A DNA stretch of 49,220 nt from the NCBI RefSeq assembly GCF_000003605.2, contig NW_003131853.1, positions 1,162,851 to 1,212,070 on the forward strand. The letters are read 5' to 3'. This DNA comes from Saccoglossus kowalevskii (lineage: Eukaryota > Hemichordata > Enteropneusta > Harrimaniidae). A program made the position numbers and the translations under genes. Positions 1 through 11,077 of this stretch are shown one piece after another. Every line of letters begins with the position of its first letter. The stretch's first letter is position 1. Below the pieces are notes generated by a model, which was not told the DNA's origin, did no database searches, and worked only from the letters and a program-made list of their open reading frames with translations.

Positions 1-494
1 TTAGTGACGGAACGACCTACCTGTGAAGTATGAACAAAACCGGCCGAGCGGAAACAATCACAGAGTTAAAAGCCCTTGCTGGTGAAAAGTTACCCCAACT
101 TTAGGGTCAAATTTCTCGGTAATGAAAACAGATATCAAAAATTCAAATGGTAACTTTGTGCCCACACTCAAGCTGAGTAGAATGAGCTATGTTTGAAGTG
201 TTTTATCCCAAATTTGTAGGAGGAGATACATTTGGCGCGAAGCTATCCAAAAATCAGTTTTTTGGCTGTTGCTATGGCAACGGTGGGCCAAAATATTTTG
301 CAGATTTTTCCTAATAACTAGGGTGAAGGTGTGACCTACCTGCCAAGTTTGAACGAAATCGGCCAAGCCAAAAAAGTCACAGAAGAAATAATACGTGAAC
401 ACTGGAACACTGGAAATGTACACACACAGACACACACACACACAAAACGACAAAAGTGATTATAAGGGCAATCCTAGCGGAGCGGAGCGGATCG
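1..494 (+). repeat. Family C tandem-unit element (right part)
   Basis: Two related blocks begin GACCTACCTGTGAAGTATGA (near 13) and GACCTACCTGCCAAGTTTGA (near 332), a period of about 320 bp. The second block is followed by a CACACA microsatellite (418-444) and then a GC-rich end with repeated AGCGG (475-490). The element is cut by the window edge. No protein is coded. The order units, microsatellite, distinctive end is shared with families A and B further on. Confidence 0.6.
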
Positions 495-519
495 CCAACA
501 ATATCGCTGGTATCAATTA

Positions 520-1207
520 GCTTGTACTTAAATTAAACCAACCTTTTATGAGTTGAGGAATGGCAAGTGATATGTCATGCTCTTGTGAGATGATCACCAA
601 AACAAACCTATATTTCTGAAATCTCTAATGCAAATTTATGTTAATTATTTTATAAGGGACAGTGAGGTATATATATATAGCAGTAAAACAAATATAACTG
701 TACTCTTACAACACACTATAGTCAACATGGCAGACAACATAAACATTCCAGTAAATTCCAGAAGCTTCACTTTTTGCAAACTTGATGACCAAGGGGCTCA
801 GGAAAGGAGAGTTTATGTAAATCCTGCAGTAGACTACCCTCTCTGACATGACACGATGCAACTTTCACATTGTAGAGGGTTGTATGCGATGTGATGCGAA
901 AGAATAATGGATTTTTCTGTTGTGCATGGATTCTGAGCATGTTCATTTTTATCATGTTGCATTGGGTGGTCTGCACTTCCAGTAGCGCTGTGACACGAGA
1001 GAGCACTAATCAGAATGTGACTTACCGCCATAACGACAAGTAAATGACATACATACTATCATACCGTTGTGCGTGATGCTATCAGTCTGCACTCCCCGTG
1101 GTGATCGTGGCAATCAGGTCTTGTCACAGGGGGTTGTCTGCTGTTGATGTAGGAATGTCAGATTTAATATCATATTGTTTCAAATTATGATGGTTTTATT
1201 TTTGCAG
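520..1207. other. Intronic or upstream DNA, no exon seen
   Basis: AT-rich sequence before the first DGAT1 exon in the window. I looked for the preceding conserved DGAT1 segment (the loop ending just before WIVPT) and did not find it on the plus strand. This is probably intron. Confidence 0.5.
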
Positions 1208-1249
1208 TGGATAGTGCCCACAGTACAAAACTCTATGAAGCCGTTCAGT
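1208..1249 (+). CDS. DGAT1: DGAT1 exon a (first in window)
   Basis: 14 codons, [14 protein letters not shown], phase 0 to 0. It follows TTTTTGCAG and precedes GTAAGTAT. It corresponds to the human segment that reads WMVPTIQNSMKPF. Confidence 0.9.
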
Positions 1250-4200
1250 GTAAGTATATCTATATGGTGTTTAAAATGTTAGAGAAAAGTGAAATCATGC
1301 CGTAATGTATATACTGGTACTAATATTGTAGTGAAAAAAGAATGCCAGATAAAGGCTTCGCAACTTATGTTGAATATCTCTTTAAAATTACATACTCACC
1401 TGAATCTCACAAGGTAGACTCAAAGGTTGTTGAAAATAAAACAGTAACTTTTGACTGTATGCAGAAAAGGTGTCAGAATTACATACAAGAAACAGAAATT
1501 AATTTTCTTGTCCTAAGTGGAGTACAGCCATTCTAGAAAACTGGATATACCCAATTGTTTTCCCTATACTAAAAAAACAATTATAACATACCAGTACCCC
1601 AATAGGTTGTTTTTTTTCAACCGCTATTGAACATTAAAATTTATTTCATCGTATTTATGCCCAGTCTTGTTACCTAAATCTTACATACAATAATCATACA
1701 GTGTATGGATTGTTGGTCTAATATTTGTTCTGATGTGCTTCGTTCTTCTGCAGGAAATGGATTTATCAAGAATTTTAGAAAGAACAATGAAATTAGCAGT
1801 AAGCAATACCGTATTATAAAAATAATGTCTGTATATGAGCGGATGTGATTTTCACTGCGTTTACTTGTGGTTTGATGATTTACTTTTAATCTTGAGAAGA
1901 AAGTTTGCAAAAGTCGCTCTGTGACTTCTTGTTTTTAGTTCCCCAATGAAAACTACAAAATTCGACAATATTTCACTCAATCATGAAATTCACAGAAATT
2001 TGTCTCTAATGAAATTAACATACCGGTACTTGTCAGACTTAGTACTCAGCTCCAAAAATTGTGTGTTATAAGGGGTGATGATTTGCCGAGCAACCGCTTG
2101 AAAAAGTTTGCAAATGACAATTTTAGGTGATTGAGTGAAATATTTTGTCTCTTTGGGGAAAATAAAATTGTGAAATTAGTTGTGTAGTCATTGATTTTCG
2201 CAACACTTTTACAATGAATAAACAGAAATAGTCACACATATATCATATCTTAATTCGTACCACACTGCACATATATCATATCTCGTATATCGTATTCGTA
2301 TATCATATATTATATCTGTACTAAAATGTCAGTTAGTTACCAGTATTTAATTATAAAATGTTCATTTCTTTGTTTTGTAGATCCCAAATCATTTTATTTG
2401 GTTGATATGGTTTTACTGGTTTTTCCACTCCTGTTTAAATGTCCTGGCGGAAGTGTTGAGGTTTGGGGACAGAGAATTTTATAGAGATTGGTGGTAAGTG
2501 TGTGTATGAACCTGAGAACTATTATTTCTCTTTGAACATAACATTATCATCTTAGAAACTGCTTTCCCTAATGGACAATGACTGCCATCTGTAAATTTTA
2601 TATACTTCACAGGAATTCGGAAACACTTGGGTATTTTTGGCAGAATTGGAATATACCAGTACACAAATGGGGAAGTCGGTGAGTAAATTTACTTGCATTA
2701 ATATCATCATAATTCAGAATCATTCGTTGTACAGTCAGAGATCCAGCCATGTGTTCTCCTAAAATGAATATGGGCAACACAATGACAACAGTTGTCTTCT
2801 TAATGTTCCCCTTTTGTTTACACGAGAGACAAACATCAGTGTTCTGTGCAGGTATCTCAAGTTCAGCTCTACTGCCATGATCAAATTTTCCAGAAAGTTA
2901 TTTGTATGCTAATGATGTTCTTAGTAATGAAAATTAAGTGTGTGCTACTAGTATTTCGAAATAGAATCAACATCTATGGATGCAAAGCTTCATTAATATA
3001 ATGCTACATACTTTCCAATTCTCTGTATTTGTAAACTAAACTCATGTCACTGTTGACCCCATTTAATTTAACCCTTTGAGCAAAAGTTCACTTTTGTAAC
3101 ATTTCACAAATAAACAGAATAATTTTTTCAATATTGTTGATGAACCAAGTAGTCAATGAGAAATTATGTACATTCGGTTCAAAATTAACGAAAAATCATT
3201 ATCATTCTCAATTGTTTGGAAGGACATTAAGTTATCTGAACAGTTTCGCAGATAATGTGCTCACTGGATTGGCTAATATAATTCGGTTTCCAAATCTCCA
3301 AACATGACACATCTGTATTTAGACATGATTACATGGTATATGTTGACTCTTTAAAGGGACACTTCCAGTTAAGCCTAATCTCACAACAAATTTATTTTCC
3401 TGATTAAAATTACAATGGATAACAAAAGATGGATTAACTTTGTAAATAACATAAACAATAGTGTCCCATGATTCTTTGGTGCAATCCCTGGGCTTGGAAA
3501 GTTCCCTTTTAAACAGTTGTTTGGGTTGGGGGTGGTGCTCTTGGAATATAATGTCTCTGTCACAGTGACTTATTCGGTTTTGTCATTCTAACTTGTGATT
3601 TTTTTTTCTTCAGACATTTGTACAAACCAATGTTGACGAGAGGTTACACGAGAATGCAAGGTCAAGTTGCTGTATTTATGTTGTCAGCATTCTTCCATGA
3701 GGTGAGTCTCAAAACTTTTTCTGACTTCATCCCTGCCCACACAAACACTGATATTAGATAATTTACAATACTTATGAAACTTAGCCAAATGCGAAAGTGA
3801 GAGAAAAATTATTTGTGCACCGTTAGCTATTTCCATGCTGAAAAATACTCAGACGTTAGTTATAGATAACTGGATAATCAAACCACTGTGTACGTTCTTT
3901 GGTGAACATGATATTGCAACGTATTCAAATATTCCACTGCATGAAAAGTGTGAAATATTTTTACTTCATGTTGAAAATAATTTATCTCCTGCAGTCAACA
4001 GGTGGTAAGCTTCACAGCAATGTGCTGTTAGCAGGATTGTGATTGGTTGCAGAATATGGCAATACATAAGTATAAACATTGGAATATGTACATACAAGTA
4101 GTTGTATGTGTCGTAGATAAAAATCTACAGCAATATTATTTTTGTTTCTAAAATCAATAAAAGTAAACAAAAATTAACAATGACTAGTTTAAAGAAAGTT

Positions 4201-5709
4201 GTCACATGCCAATGTATTTCTTTGAATAATTATATACCATCAAACATTTTGATGTGACAAATTCAGGTGTTTTTCTACAACTTCTTCGTAAATTTTAGGA
4301 CTGTATATAACCAAATTGGAGGGGGTCTATTTTGTGAAATAACATTACTACTTGATGTGATTAATTAAAGTATTGTAATTAATATATTCTCACCCAAATT
4401 ATTAGACTGATCCAGGGATATTCCAAATATTGGTGTGATGATGTGCTTTTTGACGTTTTTTGAAAAGTAGCTGACCAAAAACAATTCATTTATTTTATTT
4501 TATTCACATTATCACATTCAATTTTACTGATGTTCTTTGTGTCCATATCCATATACAACTGACTTTTAAACATTGATACACAATGGGGATGATTTGTGGA
4601 TACTGATCATAGTGTGCTATGGTTCTTATAACCACAACGTACATGTATAATGTACACATGCAGCTGTCTGTTATAAGTCCATTTGTATATATGACCTTCT
4701 GAAGACCGAACATTCTTCCCAGTGATACAGATTCACAATGTGATATTCTCAATTAATTCCTCTCGAAATGCAAACATTTGTCATTTAAGTTCTAAAAAAG
4801 TTCACTATGGCAATGATAGAATTATAATCTGATGCTATTATAGTGCAAGAATACCCTCAGCAGGTACAGAGATGTGTGATCTTTAGAATCATACATAGGT
4901 ACCAGGATGTGTGACCTTTAGGGGTCATACAAAGATATCAGGATATGTGACCTTTAGGGGTCGTGTTTAATGCTTATTATCTTACCTGTTGTGACAATAC
5001 AGGAGATGATTATACCACCAGTCCATTATATATCTAATAAAATTGTCTTTGTTTCGCAGTATCTCGTGAGTATACCGCTGCAGATGTTCCGCTTGTGGGC
5101 TTTCATGGGTATGATGACACAGGTGAGTGTAATCACACTTGTTATACATTGACTTCTAAAATCTGTTCAATTGTAATATCCATAACTGTGTAGAAGTTTA
5201 TACAGCTAAACAGTGAATAATATGAGGGTACATGAAGTACATGTGTGAAAGCAGTACTGATGCGTATTGGAGATCCAAGCTATCGTCTTTACCATAATCA
5301 ACCTTTATTTTTTGCTGCATTCTCGTGACACCTTTATTATTTATACTTCTTGTGGAGTACGTTCAATCCATGTCGTTCACGCATTACATAAGACCTCACA
5401 ATGAACGGAAAATCACCTATTTGTGTCAATTTTCCTGTTGTCCATTGTTTTCGTAAGTCCTATTTTTATCGAATTTTCTATGAACATACTTCATTCAAGA
5501 GTGTGCTGGTTTATCATTGCTTCATCCTGCTTTCTCCTCAGGTACCATTGGCTCTTGTTGTGAACAGAGTTCATAAGATTTCGCCTGTCTACAGTAACAT
5601 GATGGTGTGGATGTCAGTAATTGCTGGTCAACCCGTGGCTATAATGATGTACGTCCATGATTATGTTGTACAGAATGCCTTGCAACAAAGTAACTCCACA
5701 GTGGTCTGA
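1208..5709 (+). CDS. DGAT1: Diacylglycerol O-acyltransferase 1, C-terminal part (7 exons, 5' end outside window)
   Basis: DGAT1 is a multi-pass MBOAT enzyme of the ER that joins diacylglycerol and acyl-CoA to make triacylglycerol. Seven exons with GT-AG borders and matching phases give about 194 codons: 1208-1249, 1754-1798, 2381-2493, 2613-2678, 3614-3701, 5060-5122 and 5542-5709. The order follows vertebrate DGAT1: [29 protein letters not shown], a membrane segment, then [12 protein letters not shown], which holds the conserved FYxDWWN acyl-CoA motif and is split by the 2493/2613 intron. SAFFHE carries the His equivalent to the human catalytic His415. [23 protein letters not shown] and a short polar tail [11 protein letters not shown] close the protein. 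The residues seen here are intact, so the gene looks functional. Exons for roughly the first 300 residues must lie before base 1, since nothing at 1-1207 matches them. An N-terminal SOAT branch member is excluded by the close DGAT1 match. Confidence 0.95.
1754..1798 (+). CDS. DGAT1: DGAT1 exon b
   Basis: 15 codons, [15 protein letters not shown], phase 0 to 0, between TTCTGCAG and GTAAGC. It matches the MDYSRIIERLLKLA segment of vertebrate DGAT1. Confidence 0.9.
2381..2493 (+). CDS. DGAT1: DGAT1 exon c, membrane segment and FYRDW motif
   Basis: 37 codons plus two bases. It begins [17 protein letters not shown], a membrane segment, and ends [10 protein letters not shown] with the next Trp codon split TG/G. 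Acceptor TTTTGTAG, donor GTAAGTG. Confidence 0.95.
2613..2678 (+). CDS. DGAT1: DGAT1 exon d
   Basis: Completes the split Trp, then [20 protein letters not shown], as in vertebrate [12 protein letters not shown]. Acceptor CTTCACAG, donor GTGAGT. The last codon is split CG/A (Arg). Confidence 0.95.
3349..3514 (+). mobile_element. MITE-like repeat, family E copy 1 (DGAT1 intron)
   Basis: About 166 bp bounded by TTTAAAGGGACACTTCC and the inverse of TTTAAAAGGGAACTTTCC. The interior is largely the same as 47549-47709, including the long stretch from CAACAAATTTA to AGTGTCCCATGATTCTTTGG. Non-coding. The target duplication is not clear. Confidence 0.7.
3614..3701 (+). CDS. DGAT1: DGAT1 exon e, catalytic-His exon
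   Basis: 29 full codons, from [16 protein letters not shown] to FMLSAFFHE. The His of FFHE is the MBOAT active-site His by homology. Acceptor TTCTTCAG, donor GTGAGTC. Confidence 0.95.
4863..4967 (+). repeat. Three 35-36-bp tandem units in a DGAT1 intron
   Basis: Units begin at about 4863, 4898 and 4934. Units 2 and 3 both hold TGACCTTTAGGGGTC, so TGACC and GGTC(A) half-palindromes face each other over six bases. The first unit is more diverged (TGATCTTTAGAATCA). Confidence 0.75.
5060..5122 (+). CDS. DGAT1: DGAT1 exon f
   Basis: 21 codons, [19 protein letters not shown] plus TQ, phase 0 to 0, between TTTCGCAG and GTGAGTG. It matches YLVSVPLRMFRLWAFTGMM of vertebrates. Confidence 0.95.
5542..5709 (+). 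CDS. DGAT1: DGAT1 terminal exon
   Basis: 55 codons plus TGA. It starts [19 protein letters not shown] after TTTCTCCTCAG, carries [17 protein letters not shown] and ends NSTVV. The C-terminal tail is close to the vertebrate length. Confidence 0.95.
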   Translation, partial: VPLALVVNRVHKISPVYSNMMVWMSVIAGQPVAIMMYVHDYVVQNALQQSNSTVV

Positions 5710-5912
5710 TTTGTCTTCTTTATGCAATGAACAAAACACTAAGATTTCATACGAATGGGATTTCTGAATGGAGTGCATCAAAAAGAAGAATGAAGACGAT
5801 GATCCAATTATGGCTCCATTGAAATGCTGATTATTTCTGAATTTTTGCTTCCTTCTAATCCTGTTTCCAATATACTTTGTTGAAAAAAATTCAATCATGT
5901 GCTACTAGGCGT

Positions 5913-5959
5913 ACAGCGCCCTCTACAGACGAATAATTTGTGTCTATAGAGGGCGCTGT
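5913..5959 (+). repeat. Perfect-stem hairpin in the DGAT1 3' UTR
   Basis: An 18-base arm ACAGCGCCCTCTACAGAC (5913-5930) is followed after 11 bases by its near-perfect complement (5942-5959, one mismatched pair). The arms contain CAGCGCCCTCTA, a motif often found at ends of small foldback elements. CAGCGCCCTC recurs at 17355, and GAGGGCACT at 18583 is similar. It is most simply a tiny foldback element that became part of the DGAT1 3' UTR. Confidence 0.75.
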
Positions 5960-6241
5960 CAGTAAACAATCTTTCTACTGTGTTTAAAAAATAGAAATTG
6001 TTATTGGACTGAATTTTGTAGCATAATAAGTATTTTTTGTGGGGGAAAATGTCTACTTTATGTTTACTGGGTTATAATAGTTTTATAGAAGTTAGAGTTT
6101 ATAACTTTTATTAAAGAATATATATAATGGAAAATTGGTATTACAACTGTAATAGTTTATCACAACATTTATGTAAATTATGATAAAGTATTTTTTGAAC
6201 ATGATGTCATCATTTGTATTTGGAACAAAGTTGTAAAACCA

Positions 6242-6247
6242 AATAAA
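6242..6247 (+). promoter_or_regulatory. Probable DGAT1 poly(A) signal
   Basis: Canonical AATAAA 533 bases after the DGAT1 stop, followed about 15 bases later by a genomic A-run. This implies a 3' UTR of about 550 bases (5710 to roughly 6265). The A-run may also be template slippage or a repeat tail, so the exact cleavage site is inferred. Confidence 0.55.
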
Positions 6248-6265
6248 TGTGTGGTCAGATAACAA

Positions 6266-7189
6266 AAAAAAAAAATGTGCAATGACTAGGTATTTCTATG
6301 AAATGATTGGCAAGCATATGAAAATATCTGCTTAGAACTCTTCCAAGGAGAATTATAACACAATCTAAATCCTACTTTAAGTCAGTAAACTTACCTTTGT
6401 GTTTAGTGCCGAGCTCCTTTGTTAAGTACAACAACAAATATTCTGTTGGTGTCATGTGTATGCTTCATCAAAATAGGGAGGAATTCCAGATAGGGAACAG
6501 CCAACATGGCTTTATGAGGAAAACATGAAAACTCGATTATTTACATTATTATTACATGTAATATTAGTTTTTGAGGGATGCCGAGTTCAAAAAAGTACAC
6601 TAAATAAACCAAAAAGCATGCGTTAGACATACCTGTGCAGAAATAGATTTGCCAGTACTTTAATTCATTGGCTGTTTATTCTATTAATTTAACTTTTGAG
6701 CTAACTGATAAGTCGTTCAAAAAATCATACAGTTTGAAAAATTTTAGTTGTAAGCAGAAATTTTCATTTGTTTGTGTCTGAGAGTGCTAAGCAATTTTTT
6801 TTTATTTGATACTTTGCTTCTACTAACACTTTGCCAATGGTGTTTATTTTAGGTTTTGGCTACTATAAATTTTGTTATTTTTGTCTCCAAATGCTCAGAT
6901 ATATTAAATACTATGAACATGAACCAAACATTTTATTGATTGTATGCTGAATCATTATTGAAATTTGAATTATTTAACCATGAGGTCATTTACATAACCA
7001 CTTGCTGATAACAGAGCAAAAACAACACAATTAGCAAATAAAAACATTAGTATTAGTCACTGTGGCTAAAACTATATTGACCAGTCTCTAGTCATTTATT
7101 ATCGATACAGATTCCAGATACAGATAAATTGTGGTAGACTACTAAACTATGTCCATAGTTTGGATTGTGCAGGTGATGGTATATAGCTG
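6266..7189. other. Intergenic AT-rich DNA between DGAT1 and the PM20D2-like gene
   Basis: No exon, RNA gene or clear repeat seen. Homopolymer T and A runs only. Confidence 0.5.
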
Positions 7190-7368
7190 AAGTGGAGGGG
7201 GTTATCACTTGCGCATGTGCAGGAATTCAGTCCCAAGCGATGATAACAATGCACGCTGAAAGATGCAAAGGCTCATGGATAGATGCTTAAAAATTCGAAG
7301 GCTCATGTTTGTAAACGACACTCTATGGCCATTAATTGCTGCATGTGCAGGTGACGACTCCCTCACTT
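7190..7368. mobile_element. Small inverted-repeat element, family G
   Basis: About 179 bp with imperfect terminal inverted repeats of some 32 bp. The left end starts AAGTGGAGGGGGTTATCAC; the inverse of the right end starts AAGTGAGGGAGTCGTCACC, and both reach a TGCACATG or GCATGTGCAG core. Non-coding MITE-like relic. A similar left end (AAGCGGAGGGGTTGTCGC) occurs near 24448. Confidence 0.55.
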
Positions 7369-8104
7369 TAACAGGAATTTCTTGTTAAAAGAATATATAC
7401 AAAAGCTTACCAGAATGTACTTAATTTCATGAGTTATTTGTCTAGAAGAAAATTCACAGTAAAACTTAACTATTAGTATTTTTCGAGATTCTGTACAATG
7501 GGAATCTGATTTGATTTGCTGTCTTCCAATAAATTCTTTACACACACAAGTCATTTGTAATTCCAGAATTTTTTTTTATTAGAAACGCACATAAACCAGG
7601 AGTTGAATTTGTTGTATACTGATAAGTGTATCATAATTTTATAACTATCCCAAATATCAATTTGGCTGGTCATTAAAAATTAAAAACATCACCCAACTTG
7701 ATGGTGATTGGGTTCTATCCTTATTTCTCATTGTGACATGCAGGTAAAAGGCGTGTTATATTGTTATTGTTGAATCAGATTGAGATAGGGTCATGTGTGG
7801 ATCATATTCCGACTCTTTTAAACTCTGCTAAGAATATGAATCGCTGAATTCCTTTGCTACCAAATGCACATACTCAAAACATGGCCACCAAAGTGATACT
7901 TTCCACATGAAGCATTGCCAGCACTGTGAATCTGTCATGAGTACCATGACCAGTGTGATTTTTGTGCAAATTATGGATGTGTGGTTTGACAATGTTTTCA
8001 TGTGGTGCACACGTGTGGACTTTGTGAAGCAGATCTTATATAAGCGATTGTCAGTCTGTTGCTTGTGTCAACTTTTTACATTTTCAACTTACTTTTGAAA
8101 ACGA
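7369..8104. other. Intergenic DNA
   Basis: No supported gene. Open frames here (for example 7907-8098) have no recognisable content and lack splice or family support. Confidence 0.4.
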
Positions 8105-8440
8105 TTATAATTGCTTTGATACTTGGTGTATATATATACAGATACCTTGGGGCAGACCTCTTAGCTTTTGTCATTTTGTGATGATATCTTTAATTCTCTA
8201 ATTTTGAATATTTTTGTCATTTTTGGTAAAAAGTGATATTTTCAACTTCTTGTTAAAAACTGCAAATTATATTTCTTTGATATTATACATGTAGGTACCA
8301 AATGTGGACCTTTCTCAGATTTGTTTATTTCGGGATATCTTCAATTTTCTTATTTTGATGAATATTTGTCATTTTTGGATCCGGATTATTTCAAACTAGT
8401 TCTTAAAGCTACAAACTTATTAAATGATGGTGGATTATAA
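8105..8440 (-). repeat. Family A tandem-unit element, degraded copy in reverse
   Basis: The reverse complement of the units at 34836-35993. About two diverged units are visible, with landmarks AAAAAGTGATATTTTCAACTT, GATATCTTTAATTCTCTAAT and ACATGTAGGTACCAAATGTG. Neither characteristic end is preserved. Confidence 0.65.
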
Positions 8441-9473
8441 AACAAATTTTACAAGGTACATCGCACTAAACTTGAGGCAATTCTGTTAAATCAGAAGAAA
8501 AAAGGCCACTAGTCAATCGGTTTGAAACTAATCTCAATGTGCATCAGTAAACCATTATGGAGTTCATGACAGTGACTCTGACATGTACAAGAAACAGTTA
8601 ATGACCTGTTCCAATTTTGCGATTTATTTTTTTAACAAAAATGGCTACCAGTCGAGTTTCAATGATATACAAAACTAACAGAAGACAACTTTCCACCCAT
8701 TATTTCTTGCCTATGTACCAAAGCCCTCCCAACTGACCAGGAAAAGTCAAAATTTACTCAAGTAAGGTGCTTTTCAGTGCAGTTGCAAAAGGACACGACA
8801 TAAAGCTTGGAACAAGGTATAAGAAGTTTAATCAATGAATGCAACGGTGGCTACAAAATATAGCCAAAACACTATATACAATATATACCGGTATATACAA
8901 TTTAGACAGCGATTGAATAAAACTACATTTTGTACTTGAATCATGGCATAGGTACAAATAATCTACCCTTTAGGTAAGGTAGCATACATACAAGGTAGAA
9001 TATATGTTCACAACACCCGTCGACAAACAAGCTGCTTTCTGAAGACTAAGTGGATGCCATATAGGAAGGAAAGAAACAAGTTATATTTGTTAATATAGAT
9101 GTATTGCACAAAAATATGGCACCTGTGCATAAAAGCACTAGAATTGTTGGTTGACAAATGCCTTCAGAGAATGGCCTGTACCTGACTAATCACATGCAGT
9201 TGGAAGCGATGTCATCTGATTATAAAGTGAAAGGAGCCTCTATCTACCCTACTTTAGATTGCATCACATATTCAATAAAAGTCCTCCACAAAACTTGTTC
9301 TTGCAGAGATAAAACCCCATTGATTGACCGATCAGAACAGGTCAAGCATGTTTGTCAACAAATACCAAAGTTGACCAGAATGACATGAAATCTTTATCAT
9401 CAATTTCCTTTGATAAAAAGCTATTTAGCAGAGTCAATGATGTTTGTATGAGAACAAGTCATTGTCAATGACA
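8441..9473. other. Intergenic DNA
   Basis: No gene or well-bounded repeat recognised. One TACCGGTA octamer lies at 8886 inside a (TA)-rich patch. Confidence 0.4.
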
Positions 9474-10810
9474 CGTCCCCGTTCCGTTCATATTTGAGTA
9501 ACATATACATTCAAAGCGGCAACAATATGGATGTTGAACTGCATTCAGTAAAACAAAATAGCCACCAGTCAGCCATTTTCAACACAATCCAAAAAAAAAA
9601 TTAAACTAAATTTGCCCTCGCATGACAGATTCAGTTCCGGTATGGTGAAAATGTGCAATTTTTGTGAATTTTTGACCTTAAAAGGACTGGCCCAAATGCA
9701 CAGGCATATGTATGATGTGTATGTGAAGTTTGAACTTGATCTGTCCAGGCATGTCCGAGATATGGATCGAAAACTAAATCCTTTAAAACAAAATGGCCGC
9801 CAGTTGGCCATTTTGAACTTGATCCGAAGAAAAATTGGTATGCATCAAGCTTATATTATATTTAATATATGCCCTAAATCTGAACAAAATCCATCCATCC
9901 ATGCATGACTGAGATCCGGTTCCGGAATTGATAAAATACGTGATTTTGATGCATTTTCGGCCTTAAAATGGCCATCATTCAGCTATTGTTAAGTGGATCA
10001 TGAAACAAATGCACATATCTATTTGTGACATGATGTACCATGTGTGTGTGAAGTTTGAACTTGATCAATCCAGACATGTCTCGGATACGGATCCAGAACT
10101 GAATTCTTTAAAACAAAATGGCCGCCAGTCGGCCATTTCGAATATGATCCGGGAAAAAAAATGACGTGCATCAAGGTCCTATAGTGTTTAATGTATGTAC
10201 CAAATTTGAACAAAATCTGTCCACGCATAACTGAGATCCGGGTCCGGAATGGTGAAAATGTGCGATTTCAATGCATTTTCGGCCTTAAAGCGGCCGCTAT
10301 TTGGCTATCTTTAATGAGAACATGAAACAAATGCACATACATATTTGTGACATGATGTACCTTGTGTGTGTGAAGTTTGAACTCTATCAATCCAGACATG
10401 TCTCAGATACGGATCCAGAACTGAATTCTTTAAAACAAAATGGCCGCCAGTCGGCCATTTCAAGCCCAATCCACACAAAAAATGACATGCATCAAGGTCC
10501 TATTATGTTTAATGTACCAAATTTGAACAAAATCCGTCCATGCATAACTGAGATCCGGGTCCGGAATGGTGAAAATGTGCGATTTTGATGCATTTTTGGC
10601 CTTAAAATGGCCGCTATTCGGCTATCTTTCGGGATCATGAAAAAAATGCATGTGCACATGTCCCATATAATGTGTGATGTATGAGTGAAGTTTGAACTTA
10701 ATCGGTCCATGCATGTTCGAGATACAGGTGATCACGGACGCACAGATGCATGGACGCACACAGGGCAAAACATAAGTCCCCGTTTTCGGACTACGTTCGA
10801 ACTGGGACTA
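9474..10810 (+). mobile_element. Family B tandem-unit element with terminal hairpin
   Basis: Non-coding element of about 1.34 kb. A left motif CGTCCCCGTTCCG (9474) is followed by four repeats of GAAGTTTGAACT (near 9725, 10049, 10373 and 10687), spaced about 324, 324 and 314 bp. Each full unit looks like a dimer of two related halves of about 160 bp, and holds the palindrome ATGGCCGCCAGTCGGCCAT. A GGACGCAC-rich microsatellite (10730-10765) precedes the end hairpin AGTCCCCGTTTTCGGAC-TAC-GTTCGAACTGGGACT (10775-10809), whose stem repeats the left motif. This resembles Pearl/DINE-type non-autonomous Helentrons. Assignment is by architecture only. Confidence 0.7.
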
Positions 10811-11077
10811 ATAAAACCTAACATCAAATTGATTAAACCACTTCTTGTCAACACAAGTACTGGTACGTGAAGACTTCTATTTTTAATGTACCCTTTTTAT
10901 GCACCCAGTTAATTAAAATGCATGTTATTTAAATGCACAGTAATTCTGTAATATAATATTGTACACTGTATATATTTCCATGTACAATCGGTGGTTTGAG
11001 TAACAATATACATCTGTTTAAATAGAAATAGCATACAGGTAACTGACCAAGCCACGCGACAAAGGATTGTAAAATAA

